Position numbers and translations under genes: made by a program. DNA of 45,855 bases from Rhizobium sp. J15. Lineage in GTDB: Bacteria > Pseudomonadota > Alphaproteobacteria > Rhizobiales > Rhizobiaceae. Position 1 is the first letter of the stretch; every line of letters begins with the position of its first letter. The DNA is taken from the NCBI RefSeq assembly GCF_002531825.1, contig NZ_NWSX01000048.1, positions 1 to 45,855 on the forward strand, given 5' to 3'. The notes beneath the pieces are model-generated. The model ran no database searches. It saw nothing but the letters and a program-made list of their open reading frames with translations, and was not told the origin of the DNA. This document shows, in pieces, positions 9,690-18,225 of this stretch.

Positions 9690-10127
9690 TTAGAAACCGG
9701 TCTTGCTCGTCTTCAGAAGAATATTGGTCTCGGTCGAGTTGATGCCGTTGATCAGCCGGATGCGGCGCAGCGTCTCGTCGAAGGAAGCAAGGTCGCGATC
9801 CTCGAGTTCGGCGACAAAATCCCATTTGCCGTTGGTGCTGTGAAGGGCGCGAACCTGCGGCAGGCCCCTGAGCTGATCGGCGACCCTGTCAGCGAGCTTG
9901 CCGAGCACCTCGATCATGACGATGGCGCGCACGCCGGCGGACCGCGTCTCGTGGCTGGTGCGAATGGTGAAACCGACAATGGTGCCGCTGGCCACCAGCC
10001 GGTCGATGCGGGCGGCCACCGTCGCCCGCGATGCGCCCGTCATCGCCGCAAGCGATGAAACGGAAATCCGGGCATTGTGGCGAAGGGCGCTCAGAAGCTC
10101 GGTATCGAGATCGTCCACGCTGATCAC
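9690..10127 (-). CDS. Lrp/AsnC-family transcriptional regulator
   Basis: A 145-residue feast/famine regulator. The N-terminal winged helix-turn-helix covers about residues 5-60 (DLDTELLSALRHNARISVSSLAAMTG), and the C-terminal RAM/ACT ligand-binding domain follows (VRAIVMIEVLG, then the GKWDFVAELEDRD strand). It is divergent from the arginase gene with a 122-bp gap. This matches the common arrangement in which an Lrp-type protein senses arginine or ornithine and activates arginine catabolism; that role is inferred from position only. PutR, BkdR and AldR are other members of the same family. Confidence 0.92.
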   Translation of the reverse strand: MISVDDLDTELLSALRHNARISVSSLAAMTGASRATVAARIDRLVASGTIVGFTIRTSHETRSAGVRAIVMIEVLGKLADRVADQLRGLPQVRALHSTNGKWDFVAELEDRDLASFDETLRRIRLINGINSTETNILLKTSKTGF

Positions 10128-10249
10128 TTTGTCAAAATAGCTTTATCAATCTGCGCAATCATAATCCATTTCTGGCACTTTTCCATCTTTTTGCCGTCAA
10201 CCCTTTATCCCACTATCGGCCGAAACAGGCCTCAACCCGGAGCCCTCGC

Positions 10250-11185
10250 ATGAATGTCCAATCGCGATCTGTCACCCTCATCGGCGCACCATTGGAAGAA
10301 GGCTCCGGCCGCAGGGGCGCCGCCATGGGCCCCGCGGCGCTGCGCATTGCCGGTGTCGACCAGACGCTGATCGATCTCGGCCACGATGTCGCGGACAATG
10401 GCGATCTCAGCATCGTGCCGGCGATGGACCTGCCGAATCATCCCAAGGCCCATAATCTGAGGATCGTCGGCGCCTTCACCCGTGCGCTCGAAAGCAGCGT
10501 CCATGACGTCGCCGCTTCCGGCCGTTTCCCGCTCATTCTCGGCGGCGACCACAGCCTTTCCATGGGCAGCGTCTCCGGCATGGCCCGCTATGCCGCCAGC
10601 AAAGGCCGCCCGCTCTTCGTGCTCTGGCTCGATGCCCACGCCGATTTCAATTCTCCCGCCACCTCGCCCTCCGGCAATATTCACGGCATGCCCGTCGCCT
10701 TCTTCTGCGGCGAGGCAGAGTTCGCCGAAATCCTGCCGAAGGACCGCCCCTTCGTCGATCCCAAGCATGTCTTCCAGGTTGGTATCCGTTCGGTCGATGC
10801 GCGCGAGCGCGAGGAGATCCATGAACACGGCGTCAACGTCTTCGATATGCGGGCGATCGACGAGCAGGGCATCGGGGCCATCATGCGGGACATTCTCGAC
10901 GTCGTCGCCAAGGCGAACGGCCTGCTGCATGTCAGCCTCGATCTCGATTTCCTCGATCCCGACATTGCCCCCGGCGTCGGCACGACGGTGCCCGGCGGCG
11001 CCACCTTCCGCGAGGCCCATCTCGTCATGGAAATGCTTTCGGACAGTGGCCTCGTTTCGTCACTGGATCTTGTCGAACTCAATCCGTTTCTCGACGATCG
11101 CGGCAAGAGCGCCCGCATCCTCGTGGAGTTGACGGCGAGCCTCTTCGGCCGCCGTATCTTCGACCGCCCGACACGCGCAGCATAG
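10250..11185 (+). CDS. rocF: Arginase
   Basis: Hydrolyses L-arginine to L-ornithine and urea in the cytoplasm, using a binuclear manganese centre. The 311-residue protein has the three ureohydrolase signatures: GGDHS (98-102), DAHADFN (128-134) and SLDLDFLDP (from about 229), which supply the metal-binding His and Asp residues. The N-terminal block GAPLEEGSGRRGAAMGPAALR is typical of arginases rather than agmatinases. The ATG follows a CGGAG ribosome site by 7 nt. rocD starts 13 bp after its stop, so the two probably form one transcript feeding arginine carbon and nitrogen into glutamate. An Lrp-type regulator lies divergently upstream. Confidence 0.95.
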   Translation: MNVQSRSVTLIGAPLEEGSGRRGAAMGPAALRIAGVDQTLIDLGHDVADNGDLSIVPAMDLPNHPKAHNLRIVGAFTRALESSVHDVAASGRFPLILGGDHSLSMGSVSGMARYAASKGRPLFVLWLDAHADFNSPATSPSGNIHGMPVAFFCGEAEFAEILPKDRPFVDPKHVFQVGIRSVDAREREEIHEHGVNVFDMRAIDEQGIGAIMRDILDVVAKANGLLHVSLDLDFLDPDIAPGVGTTVPGGATFREAHLVMEMLSDSGLVSSLDLVELNPFLDDRGKSARILVELTASLFGRRIFDRPTRAA

Positions 11186-11198
11186 AGGGGAGAAAGCC

Positions 11199-12398
11199 AT
11201 GAACACGTCGGAAAAACTGATCGCCACGGAACAGCGGCTCGGCGCCAACAATTACAAACCGCTCGATGTCGTGCTGACGCGCGGCGAAGGCGTTCATGTC
11301 TGGGATACCGACGGCAATCGCTATCTCGATTGCCTCTCGGCCTATTCCGCCGTCAACCAGGGCCACTGTCACCCGAAGATCCTGGCCGCCATGGTCGAGC
11401 AGGCGGGGAGATTGACGCTGACCTCCCGCGCCTTCCGCAACGACCAGCTCGCCTACCTCTATGAAGAGCTTGCGGCGCTCACCGGCTCGCACAAGATCCT
11501 GCCGATGAACTCCGGCGCCGAGGCCGTGGAGACCGCCATTAAGGCGGTGCGAAAATGGGGGTACGAGGTCAAGGGCGTGCCCGAGGGCAAGGCGGAGATC
11601 ATCGTCTGCGCCGATAATTTCCACGGCCGGACGCTCAGCATCATCAGTTTCTCCACGGATCCCGACGCCCGCACCGGCTTCGGCCCCTACACGCCGGGCT
11701 TCCGCACCATTCCCTTCGGCGATGCTGGAGCATTCGAGGCCGCGATCAACAGCAATACGGTTGCCGCCCTGATCGAGCCGATCCAAGGCGAAGCCGGCAT
11801 CATCATCCCACCGGCCGGTTATTTCACCCGCATCCGCGAGCTCTGCACAGCAAACAACGTCACTCTGATCCTGGACGAGATCCAGACCGGCCTTGGCCGC
11901 ACCGGCAAGCTGCTGGCCGAGGAGCACGAAGGCATCGAGGCCGATGTGACGCTGATCGGCAAGGCGCTGTCCGGCGGCTTCTACCCGGTATCGGCCGTGC
12001 TTTCGAATTCCGAGGTGCTGGGCGTGCTGAAACCCGGCCAGCACGGCTCGACCTTCGGCGGCAATCCGCTCGCCTGTGCGGTGGCGCGCACGGCGCTCAA
12101 GGTCCTCGTCGAGGAGGGCATGATCGAGAACGCCGCTGCTATGGGCGACTATTTCCTCGAAGGCCTCCGCTCGATCCGCTCGAACATCGTCAGGGACGTG
12201 CGCGGCCGCGGCCTGATGATGGCGATCGAGCTGGAACCCGAAGCCGGCGGCGCGCGGCAATATTGCCATGCGCTGAAGGAGCGCGGCCTTCTCGCCAAGG
12301 ATACCCATGACCATACGATTCGCCTCGCCCCGCCATTGATCATCACGCGCGAACAGGTCGATTGGGCGGTCTCGCAGATCGAAAAGACGATCAGCTGA
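11199..12398 (+). CDS. rocD: Ornithine aminotransferase
   Basis: Transfers the delta-amino group of ornithine to 2-oxoglutarate, giving glutamate-5-semialdehyde. It is a class-III PLP aminotransferase of 399 residues, the usual length. Visible motifs are NSGAEAVETAIK (phosphate-binding region), NFHGRTLSIISFS, DEIQTGLGRTGK and LIGKALSGGFYPVSAV; Lys255 of the last is the expected PLP lysine, and GSTFGGNPLACAVA follows. The ribosome site GGGGAGAAAG lies just before the ATG. It is in an operon with arginase. Acetylornithine aminotransferase is the nearest alternative, but the linkage to arginase and the block YSAVNQGHCHP favour ornithine aminotransferase. Confidence 0.94.
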   Translation: MNTSEKLIATEQRLGANNYKPLDVVLTRGEGVHVWDTDGNRYLDCLSAYSAVNQGHCHPKILAAMVEQAGRLTLTSRAFRNDQLAYLYEELAALTGSHKILPMNSGAEAVETAIKAVRKWGYEVKGVPEGKAEIIVCADNFHGRTLSIISFSTDPDARTGFGPYTPGFRTIPFGDAGAFEAAINSNTVAALIEPIQGEAGIIIPPAGYFTRIRELCTANNVTLILDEIQTGLGRTGKLLAEEHEGIEADVTLIGKALSGGFYPVSAVLSNSEVLGVLKPGQHGSTFGGNPLACAVARTALKVLVEEGMIENAAAMGDYFLEGLRSIRSNIVRDVRGRGLMMAIELEPEAGGARQYCHALKERGLLAKDTHDHTIRLAPPLIITREQVDWAVSQIEKTIS

Positions 12399-12596
12399 AG
12401 CAAATCCAGGCCGAAAACCTTCATAAACGCGTCTGCCGATTTAGATTTGGGCAACACTCTTTCGCTAATGTCGTCGTAACCGTAACGATGCTTCGCTAAG
12501 CGCTAAGCCATCGCGTGGTGTGAAGGCAAGGCTTGTCAGCGCCAATGGTGGCGCGCCCGCTTCTGCTTTGGCTTACGACAGTTGGGAAGAATTCTA

Positions 12597-13073
12597 ATGG
12601 CCACGATCAATTCCACTAGCTTCAGCGGCGACACGCTCGAAATCATCGCCTTCCGCCTGCACGACCAGGAATTCTGCGTCAAGACCACGACCATCCGCGA
12701 AATCCGCGGCTGGGCGCCGTCGACGCCGATCCCGCATTCGCCTGCCGACGTCATCGGTGTGATGAACCTGCGCGGCTCGGTCATCCCGATCATCGATCTC
12801 GCCTATAAGCTGGGCATGAAGAGCACGGTCGCCAACGAGCGCAGCGCCATCGTCGTCGCCGAGGTTCACAGCATGGTCATCGGCATGCTGGTCGACCGCG
12901 TCTCGGACATTCTCACCATCTCCTCCAGCCAGGTCCAGCCAGTGCCCGAGGTGACCGCCTCCTTCGACCGCGCCTATTGCGAGGGCATCATCGCTTCGGA
13001 GAATGGCATGATCTGCTTCCTGAACCTCGCCAAGATGTTCAAGGAAAACGAGACGGACGAACTGGCCGCCTGA
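12597..13073 (+). CDS. cheW: CheW chemotaxis coupling protein
   Basis: A 158-residue adaptor that links chemoreceptors to the CheA kinase. It is a single CheW-like SH3-type double beta-barrel domain, with the characteristic block GVMNLRGSVIPIIDLAYKLG and the later VGMLVDRVSDIL-like segment (MVIGMLVDRVSDIL). The start ATG 12597 sits 6 nt after GGGAAGA; an upstream in-frame TTG (12582) is not needed. A chemoreceptor gene lies 252 bp downstream, but a strong terminator separates them, so they are neighbours rather than one operon. The main che cluster is not in this window. The 198-bp leader holds a small hairpin (GCGCCA at 12539-12544 with TGGCGC at 12549-12554) of unknown use. Confidence 0.94.
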   Translation: MATINSTSFSGDTLEIIAFRLHDQEFCVKTTTIREIRGWAPSTPIPHSPADVIGVMNLRGSVIPIIDLAYKLGMKSTVANERSAIVVAEVHSMVIGMLVDRVSDILTISSSQVQPVPEVTASFDRAYCEGIIASENGMICFLNLAKMFKENETDELAA

Positions 13074-13095
13074 TCCTCCAAAACAATTCAGCAAT

Positions 13096-13126
13096 TAAAA
13101 ACCGCCTTTCCGGGCGGTTTTTTATT
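13096..13126 (+). terminator. Intrinsic terminator after cheW
   Basis: AAAACCGCC pairs with GGCGGTTTT around a 6-nt loop (TTTCCG) and runs into a TTTTTT tract. It lies about 25 bp after the cheW stop codon. Confidence 0.9.
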
Positions 13127-13325
13127 ACCGGCCAGAGCGCAATCTATGCTTGCCGTCATTGCGCGATGCTTCAAAATTAGAGATTGCTTTTATACCTAAT
13201 ATTAACCACGCTCCACCACTATGGGTTACGAAGCCAACGGATGACATGTCTCCGGTCCACGGAATGCCCCGCTTCGCTTCTACCAGGCCGAAACAGCAAC
13301 AGCTGTGGACTTCAGAGAGACGGAT

Positions 13326-15086
13326 ATGTTTGGGCTATCCTCCGATTCGAAATGCATTCTCGATGCCATCTCCAAATCGCAGGCGATCATCGAATTCGAT
13401 CTCAAGGGTAATATTCTGGCGGCGAACGAGAATTTCTGTCGTGCGCTCGGCTATGGCCTGAGCGAAATCGTCGGCAAGCATCACAGCATGTTCTGTGAAC
13501 CGGCATACACGGCGACTGCGGACTACCGCGAATTTTGGGCGCGGCTCGGACGCGGCGAATATGACACCGGCGCCTACAAGCGTCTTGCCAAGGGCAACAG
13601 GGAAATATGGATCCAAGCGTCCTACAATCCGGTTTTCAAGGGCGGCAGACCGTTCAAGGTCGTAAAGTTTGCAGCCGATATCACCGTGGCGAAACGGAAG
13701 GCCGTCGATGATGCCGGCAAGCTGGAGGCGATGTCGCGCTCGCAGGCGGTGATCGAATTTACCCCCACCGGCGAAATCCTGACCGCCAACGAGAATTTCT
13801 GCAATGCGCTGGGATATTCGCTCGCCGAGGTCACAGGCAAGCACCACAGCATGTTCTGCGATCCCGCCTATGCCAGGACCGAAGACTATGCCAATTTCTG
13901 GAAACGGCTGGCGCGGGGCGAATTCATCGCCAATGAATTCGTCCGGTTCGGAAAGGGCGGCCGGCAGATCTGGATACAGGCAGCCTATAACCCGATCCTC
14001 GATGCCGACGGCAAGGTCTACAAGGTCGTAAAATTCGCCACCGACGTCACCGAACGCATGAGTGCCATTGCCCTGCTCGGCACCGCGCTGCGCGACCTCT
14101 CCGAAGGCAACCTGACGCGGACGGTGGATACGGCTTTCGTTCCGTCGATGGAACAGCTGCGCCGCGATTTCAATACCGCCATCGGCGACCTTGCCGAAAC
14201 CATGAAGACGATCGGCGAGAACGCCAGCGCGATCGCCGCCGGCTCGCGCGAAATCGGCGCATCGGCCGATACCTTCTCCAAGCGGACGGAACAGCAGGCC
14301 GCATCGATCGAGGAGACGGCCGCCGCACTGGAGGAGATCACCACCACCGTCAATGATTCCAGCCGCCGCGCCGACGAGGCCGGCCGGCTGGTCGCCAAGA
14401 CCAAGCAAGGCGCCGAGCAATCCGGCGTGGTGGTCCGCAATGCCGTTGCGGCCATGGGCCAGATCGAGCAGTCCTCGCGCGAGATCAACAACATCATCGG
14501 CGTGATCGACGATATCGCCTTCCAGACCAATCTTCTGGCGTTGAATGCGGGCGTCGAGGCGGCACGCGCCGGCGAGGCCGGCAAGGGCTTCGCGGTCGTG
14601 GCCCAGGAGGTCCGGGAACTCGCCCAACGCTCCGCCAAGGCCGCCAAGGAAATCAAGGCGCTGATCAACACGTCGAGCGAACTCGTCAGAAACGGCGTCG
14701 GCCTCGTCGGCGAGACCGGTCAGGCGCTCGAAGAGATCGTCGCGCAGGTCGGCGATATCGACGGCAATGTCGAAGCGATCGTCAGGGCGTCGAAGGAACA
14801 AGCCGTCGGTCTCAAGGAAATAAATCAGGCGGTCAACACCATGGACCAGGCAACGCAGCAGAATGCCGCGATGGTCGAGGAGAGCACAGCTGCCAGCCAC
14901 AGCCTTGCGAGGGAGGCCGAAACACTGCGTGTCCTCTTGTCGAAGTTCCGCCTCCCGGGCCAGACCCAGCCTGTCAGCAGGCCCGAAACGCGACAGATGG
15001 GATCGCCGGCGCTGCATCTCGTCGCACGCGTCGCCAAGGCCCACGGCGCCGCCGCGTCAACGGCCCAAAGTTGGGAAGAATTCTGA
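13326..15086 (+). CDS. Soluble methyl-accepting chemotaxis protein with two tandem PAS domains
   Basis: A 586-residue chemoreceptor with no membrane helix, so cytoplasmic. Two PAS domains lie at about 16-120 and 137-243. They are near copies (ANENFC-ALGY, GKHHSMFC-PAY, then IWIQA-YNP and VVKFA-D), offset by 121 codons, which shows an internal duplication. PAS pairs of this type often bind haem, flavin or small ligands; the ligand here is unknown. A HAMP-like linker (about 245-290) precedes the signalling hairpin, whose tip contains FQTNLLALNAGVEAARAGEAGKGFAVVAQEVR. The protein ends SWEEF, which resembles the CheR/CheB tethering pentapeptide. ATG 13326 is preferred over GTG 13305 because a GAGAGACGG site precedes it. 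Confidence 0.93.
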   Translation: MFGLSSDSKCILDAISKSQAIIEFDLKGNILAANENFCRALGYGLSEIVGKHHSMFCEPAYTATADYREFWARLGRGEYDTGAYKRLAKGNREIWIQASYNPVFKGGRPFKVVKFAADITVAKRKAVDDAGKLEAMSRSQAVIEFTPTGEILTANENFCNALGYSLAEVTGKHHSMFCDPAYARTEDYANFWKRLARGEFIANEFVRFGKGGRQIWIQAAYNPILDADGKVYKVVKFATDVTERMSAIALLGTALRDLSEGNLTRTVDTAFVPSMEQLRRDFNTAIGDLAETMKTIGENASAIAAGSREIGASADTFSKRTEQQAASIEETAAALEEITTTVNDSSRRADEAGRLVAKTKQGAEQSGVVVRNAVAAMGQIEQSSREINNIIGVIDDIAFQTNLLALNAGVEAARAGEAGKGFAVVAQEVRELAQRSAKAAKEIKALINTSSELVRNGVGLVGETGQALEEIVAQVGDIDGNVEAIVRASKEQAVGLKEINQAVNTMDQATQQNAAMVEESTAASHSLAREAETLRVLLSKFRLPGQTQPVSRPETRQMGSPALHLVARVAKAHGAAASTAQSWEEF

Positions 15087-15090
15087 TTAA

Positions 15091-15193
15091 CGCATGTCGC
15101 GCAAAAGTGTGCAGCGGTTTTGCGGCAACGACATGCGTAAAACAAAAACCTAAAGCGCAAGGAGCGATCTGAACGATCGCGACGTACTTTAGA
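15091..15193 (+). repeat. RIME-like intergenic palindromic repeat, copy A
   Basis: One of three related elements here, each about 100 bp (also 26218-26314 and, inverted, 32074-32173). Module 1 is a palindrome opening GCATGTCGCGCAA and closing CGACATGCG; module 2 runs from TAAAGCGCAAGGAGCG to CGCGACGTACTTTAG. This copy sits between the convergent ends of the chemoreceptor and the OFA transporter. The build resembles the known Rhizobium-specific intergenic mosaic elements. Confidence 0.75.
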
Positions 15194-15230
15194 GCGCGCC
15201 GCCGTACCTAGGCAGCGCGCTTTTGATCGC

Positions 15231-16895
15231 TTAGCCGAAGAGGGCGAAAGTCGCCTTCAGCGTTACCCAAACGCCCCAGAGCAGCGGAATGCCGACCACG
15301 GCCCAGGCGAGCATGGCCTTGCCGTCCAGCCCGCCGGTGCCGATGCCGAAGGAGCCGGTCGGCCCGGCATTGACGGCCGCCGACTTCGCCTGCAGCGCCG
15401 CAACCTCGTCATCCCTCATGAACCACTTGTCCGGAAGCGGCCTGACGAGCGCATTGGCGACGAGGCCGAGCGCCAGCATGCCGGCGAGGATATACATGGT
15501 TCCGGTATAGAGGGCCGGACCGGGCGCAACGCCGGCCGCGATCTGCGCTTCGCGGATATAGTTCACCACGACAGGGCCGACGATGCCGGCCGTTGCCCAG
15601 GCCGTCAGCAGCCGGCCATGGATGGCGCCGACGAACTGAGTGCCGAAGATATCCGCGAGATAGGCCGGGATGGTCGCAAAACCGCCGCCATACATCGACA
15701 GGATGATGCCGAAGGAAAGAACGAACAGCGCCTTGTTGCCCATGCCGGCGAAGGTCGGCGCCAGCGCATAGAGCGCGATGCCGATGATGAAGAAGCTGTA
15801 GTAGGTATTCTTGCGGCCGATCTTGTCGGAAAGCGACGCCCAGAAGAACCGTCCGCCGATATTGAAGAGCGACAGCAGGCCGGCAAAACCGGCGGCGATC
15901 GTCGCGATCGACGCCTTCTGTCCGGCATCGAGCTGGGCAAAGCCGACATCAGGCAAGCCGATCAGCGAGCCGGCAAAGATCTCCTGCAGCATCGGCGAGG
16001 CCATGCCGATGACGCCGATCCCAGCCGAAACGTTGAGGCAAAGCACGGCCCAGATCAGCCAGAACTGCTTGGTCTTGTGGGCATCGCGCAGGTGCACATG
16101 CCGGGTGGTGATCATCGTGCTCTTGGCGACAGGCGGGGTCCAGCCATCGGGGCGCCAGCCAGCCGGCGGAATGCGATAACCGAAGGCGCCGCCCATCATG
16201 AAGACGAAATAGATCGCCGCCATGACGATGAAGGTCTGCCAGACGCCGACCGACGTATCGGTCTTGAAAGCATTCATCAGCAGGTTGGCAAGCGGCGCGC
16301 CGATCATCGCGCCGCCGCCGAAGCCCATGATCGCCATGCCGGTCGCCATGCCGCGACGGTCCGGGAACCACTTGATCAGCGTCGACACCGGCGAGATGTA
16401 ACCGAGCCCGAGACCGATGCCGCCGATGACCCCGGCGCCGAGCCACATCAGCCAAAGCTGATGGGTCATGACGCCGATAGCAGCAAGCACGATGCCGCCG
16501 CACCAGCAGCAGGCGGAAACGACACCCGCTTTGCGCGGCCCGGCCCGCTCCAGCCAGCCGCCCCAGATTGCGGCAGAAGACCCGAGCAGAACGAAGAACA
16601 GCGTATAGATCCAGCCGAGATCGGCAACGCGCCAGTCGCAGGTCGTGGTGAAGAGCGCCGAGGCGAGCGTCAGGTCGGGGCAGGCCGTCGGGGCCGTAAT
16701 GCCGAGCGACTTGGAAAGCGGCAGCCAGAACACGCTGAAACCATAGGCCATGCCGATGCAGAGATGGATGGCAAGCGCTGCCGGCGGCACCAGCCACCTG
16801 TTGAAACCGGGCCTTGCGACAATTCTTTCGCGATCGAGCAGGCCTGAGCCCGCCACCGCTCCGTCGGTACGTGTTTCCGCTGCAGTCATGAACAA
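15231..16895 (-). CDS. OFA-family MFS transporter (oxalate/formate antiporter type)
   Basis: A 554-residue, 12-helix major-facilitator protein with the OFA (oxalate/formate antiporter) family pattern: HLCIGMAYGFSVFWLPLS in helix 1, GGIGLGLGYISPVSTLIKWFPDRRGMATG, and a late FGTQFVGAIHGRLLTAWATAG block. It is longer than OxlT (about 420) because of an extra loop after helix 1 holding two cysteines (TACPDLTL, TTTCDW) and a longer middle loop. A strong AAGGAGGAG site precedes the ATG. It lies downstream of, and on the same strand as, the formate dehydrogenase operon, so formate or a related monocarboxylate is the likely substrate; no oxalyl-CoA decarboxylase gene is nearby. An 18-bp palindrome lies about 97 bp upstream of the start. 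Confidence 0.88.
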   Translation of the reverse strand: MFMTAAETRTDGAVAGSGLLDRERIVARPGFNRWLVPPAALAIHLCIGMAYGFSVFWLPLSKSLGITAPTACPDLTLASALFTTTCDWRVADLGWIYTLFFVLLGSSAAIWGGWLERAGPRKAGVVSACCWCGGIVLAAIGVMTHQLWLMWLGAGVIGGIGLGLGYISPVSTLIKWFPDRRGMATGMAIMGFGGGAMIGAPLANLLMNAFKTDTSVGVWQTFIVMAAIYFVFMMGGAFGYRIPPAGWRPDGWTPPVAKSTMITTRHVHLRDAHKTKQFWLIWAVLCLNVSAGIGVIGMASPMLQEIFAGSLIGLPDVGFAQLDAGQKASIATIAAGFAGLLSLFNIGGRFFWASLSDKIGRKNTYYSFFIIGIALYALAPTFAGMGNKALFVLSFGIILSMYGGGFATIPAYLADIFGTQFVGAIHGRLLTAWATAGIVGPVVVNYIREAQIAAGVAPGPALYTGTMYILAGMLALGLVANALVRPLPDKWFMRDDEVAALQAKSAAVNAGPTGSFGIGTGGLDGKAMLAWAVVGIPLLWGVWVTLKATFALFG

Positions 16896-16991
16896 CTCCT
16901 CCTTGTTTCAGACCTTGCTGTGATTGGAGCGCTGCCGTTTTTTCAGGAGCGCAAAGGACGCTGTAACACTTTGAATTTCTGCCTAGTTTAC

Positions 16992-17009
16992 ATTTAAATC
17001 GATTTAAAT
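16992..17009. promoter_or_regulatory. 18-bp perfect palindrome upstream of the OFA transporter
   Basis: ATTTAAATCGATTTAAAT is a perfect inverted repeat with a central CG, ending 96 bp before the transporter ATG in an AT-rich patch of an otherwise GC-rich region. Palindromes with a central CG are typical of LacI-family operators. No LacI-family gene is in the window, so the regulator would be encoded elsewhere. Confidence 0.6.
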
Positions 17010-17074
17010 TTCAGTTATGCGATAGCGCATGCAGGAAGTGTGCTTCTGCCTCCCTCTGCACACGCCACTTTGGA

Positions 17075-17320
17075 TTACCGGATCTGCTGTGCTTCCGCCT
17101 CCGGTTTGCGGATCATCGGAGCGGCCTGCAGCACGAGGGCATCCAGGCCGTTTTCCTCCTTTTCGAGAATTTCGAACAATTGCCGCCGCATGCGCGGCTC
17201 CCAGAATTTGTTGATATGGGTAGCCACCCCCTGCACGGCTTCGTCTGCCGGCTGGCTCTTGAAGAAGGTTGCGATCTGGTTCGCCATGTAGACGAGCTTG
17301 GTCTTGGTATCATGCGACAT
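17075..17320 (-). CDS. fdsD: Formate dehydrogenase delta subunit
   Basis: An 81-residue small subunit of NAD-dependent formate dehydrogenase. The pattern KLVYMANQIATFF and VATHINKFWEPRMRRQLFEIL is the FdsD signature. In Rhodobacter and Cupriavidus this subunit is needed for active enzyme and assists maturation of the Mo cofactor in FdsA. Its ATG overlaps the end of fdhD by 11 bp, showing that it is translated as the last gene of the fds operon. Confidence 0.93.
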   Translation of the reverse strand: MSHDTKTKLVYMANQIATFFKSQPADEAVQGVATHINKFWEPRMRRQLFEILEKEENGLDALVLQAAPMIRKPEAEAQQIR

Positions 17321-18134
17321 CGGCGATGCTTCCGGGCGAGATGCGGTGCGGGTGTGTGAAAATCTCGAAATCCTCGCCGCGCACCAGCGCGACGAGCGTC
17401 ATGCCGGCCTCTTCGGCCGTACGGATGGCAAGGGCGGTCGGCGCTGAAATGGCGATGAGCACGGGACTGCCGAGGATTGCCGCCTTCTGGACCATCTCGA
17501 CCGAAAGCCGGCTGGTCACGGCGACGGCACCGCCCCCGCCGCTTTCGCCGGCGCGGATGACCGCCCCGCAGAGCTTGTCCAGCGCATTGTGCCGTCCGAC
17601 ATCTTCGCGCACCGCAAGCAATCCCCTGGCCGGAAGATAGAAGCCGGCGCCGTGCACCGCGCGCGTCTCCCGATGCAGCGGCTGCGCCTCGTTCAGAAGC
17701 GAAACGGCGCGCACGATATCGGCATGGGACAGCGACAGCGGCGATGCCGAGACATCAGGCACCTGCCGCACCGCCTGCTCGATCGATTCGATGCCGCAGA
17801 GCCCGCAGCCGACCGGTCCCGCCATGCTGCGCCGCCGCGCCTGCAGCCGATCGGCGACGTCATCGACAAGGCTCACCTGCACGTCGATGCCCTGCTCACC
17901 TTCGACGATCTCGATGGCCGATATCTCTGCCCGCTCGGTGATGATCTCTTCGGTCAGGCTGAAGCCGACGGCAAAATCCTCGAGATCATCAGGCGTCGCC
18001 ATCATCACAGCATGCGTGCTGCCGCCATAGGAAAAGGCGACCGGCACTTCTTCCGGCACGATGCGCGAGCCGGTGTGCATGATCCCGTTGCGGCGGGCAG
18101 TTTCGGGAACGCGGGCGGTGGTCGGAAAGCTCAT
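17310..18134 (-). CDS. fdhD: FdhD, sulfur carrier for formate dehydrogenase cofactor
   Basis: A 274-residue protein that transfers sulfur from a cysteine desulfurase to the bis-MGD molybdenum cofactor, required for formate dehydrogenase activity. The catalytic cysteine loop is visible as GCGLCG (Cys110 and Cys113), and the family blocks EEVPVAFSYGG and REDVGRHNALDKL are present. The start MSFPTTARVP (18134) is chosen because an in-frame extension upstream only translates a dispersed GC-rich repeat (Arg-rich, low-complexity peptide). It is placed between fdsA and fdsD in the operon. Confidence 0.94.
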   Translation of the reverse strand: MSFPTTARVPETARRNGIMHTGSRIVPEEVPVAFSYGGSTHAVMMATPDDLEDFAVGFSLTEEIITERAEISAIEIVEGEQGIDVQVSLVDDVADRLQARRRSMAGPVGCGLCGIESIEQAVRQVPDVSASPLSLSHADIVRAVSLLNEAQPLHRETRAVHGAGFYLPARGLLAVREDVGRHNALDKLCGAVIRAGESGGGGAVAVTSRLSVEMVQKAAILGSPVLIAISAPTALAIRTAEEAGMTLVALVRGEDFEIFTHPHRISPGSIADVA

Positions 18135-18140
18135 GGCATA

Positions 18141-18190
18141 CGCCCCCTCATCCGCCCTTCGGGCACCCTCTCCCCGAGGGGAGAAGGGAG
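18141..18190. repeat. Dispersed GC-rich palindromic repeat between fdsA and fdhD
   Basis: The segment contains GCCC-TTC-GGGC and TCTCCCC-GA-GGGGAGA hairpins within a CCCCTCATCCGCCC...GGAGAAGGG context. This motif is familiar from many intergenic regions in Rhizobiales genomes. It occupies most of the 91-bp gap between two operon genes. Confidence 0.6.
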
Positions 18191-18225
18191 GATCTCGCCG
18201 TCGACGCCAGCCCGCACCCCCATCG

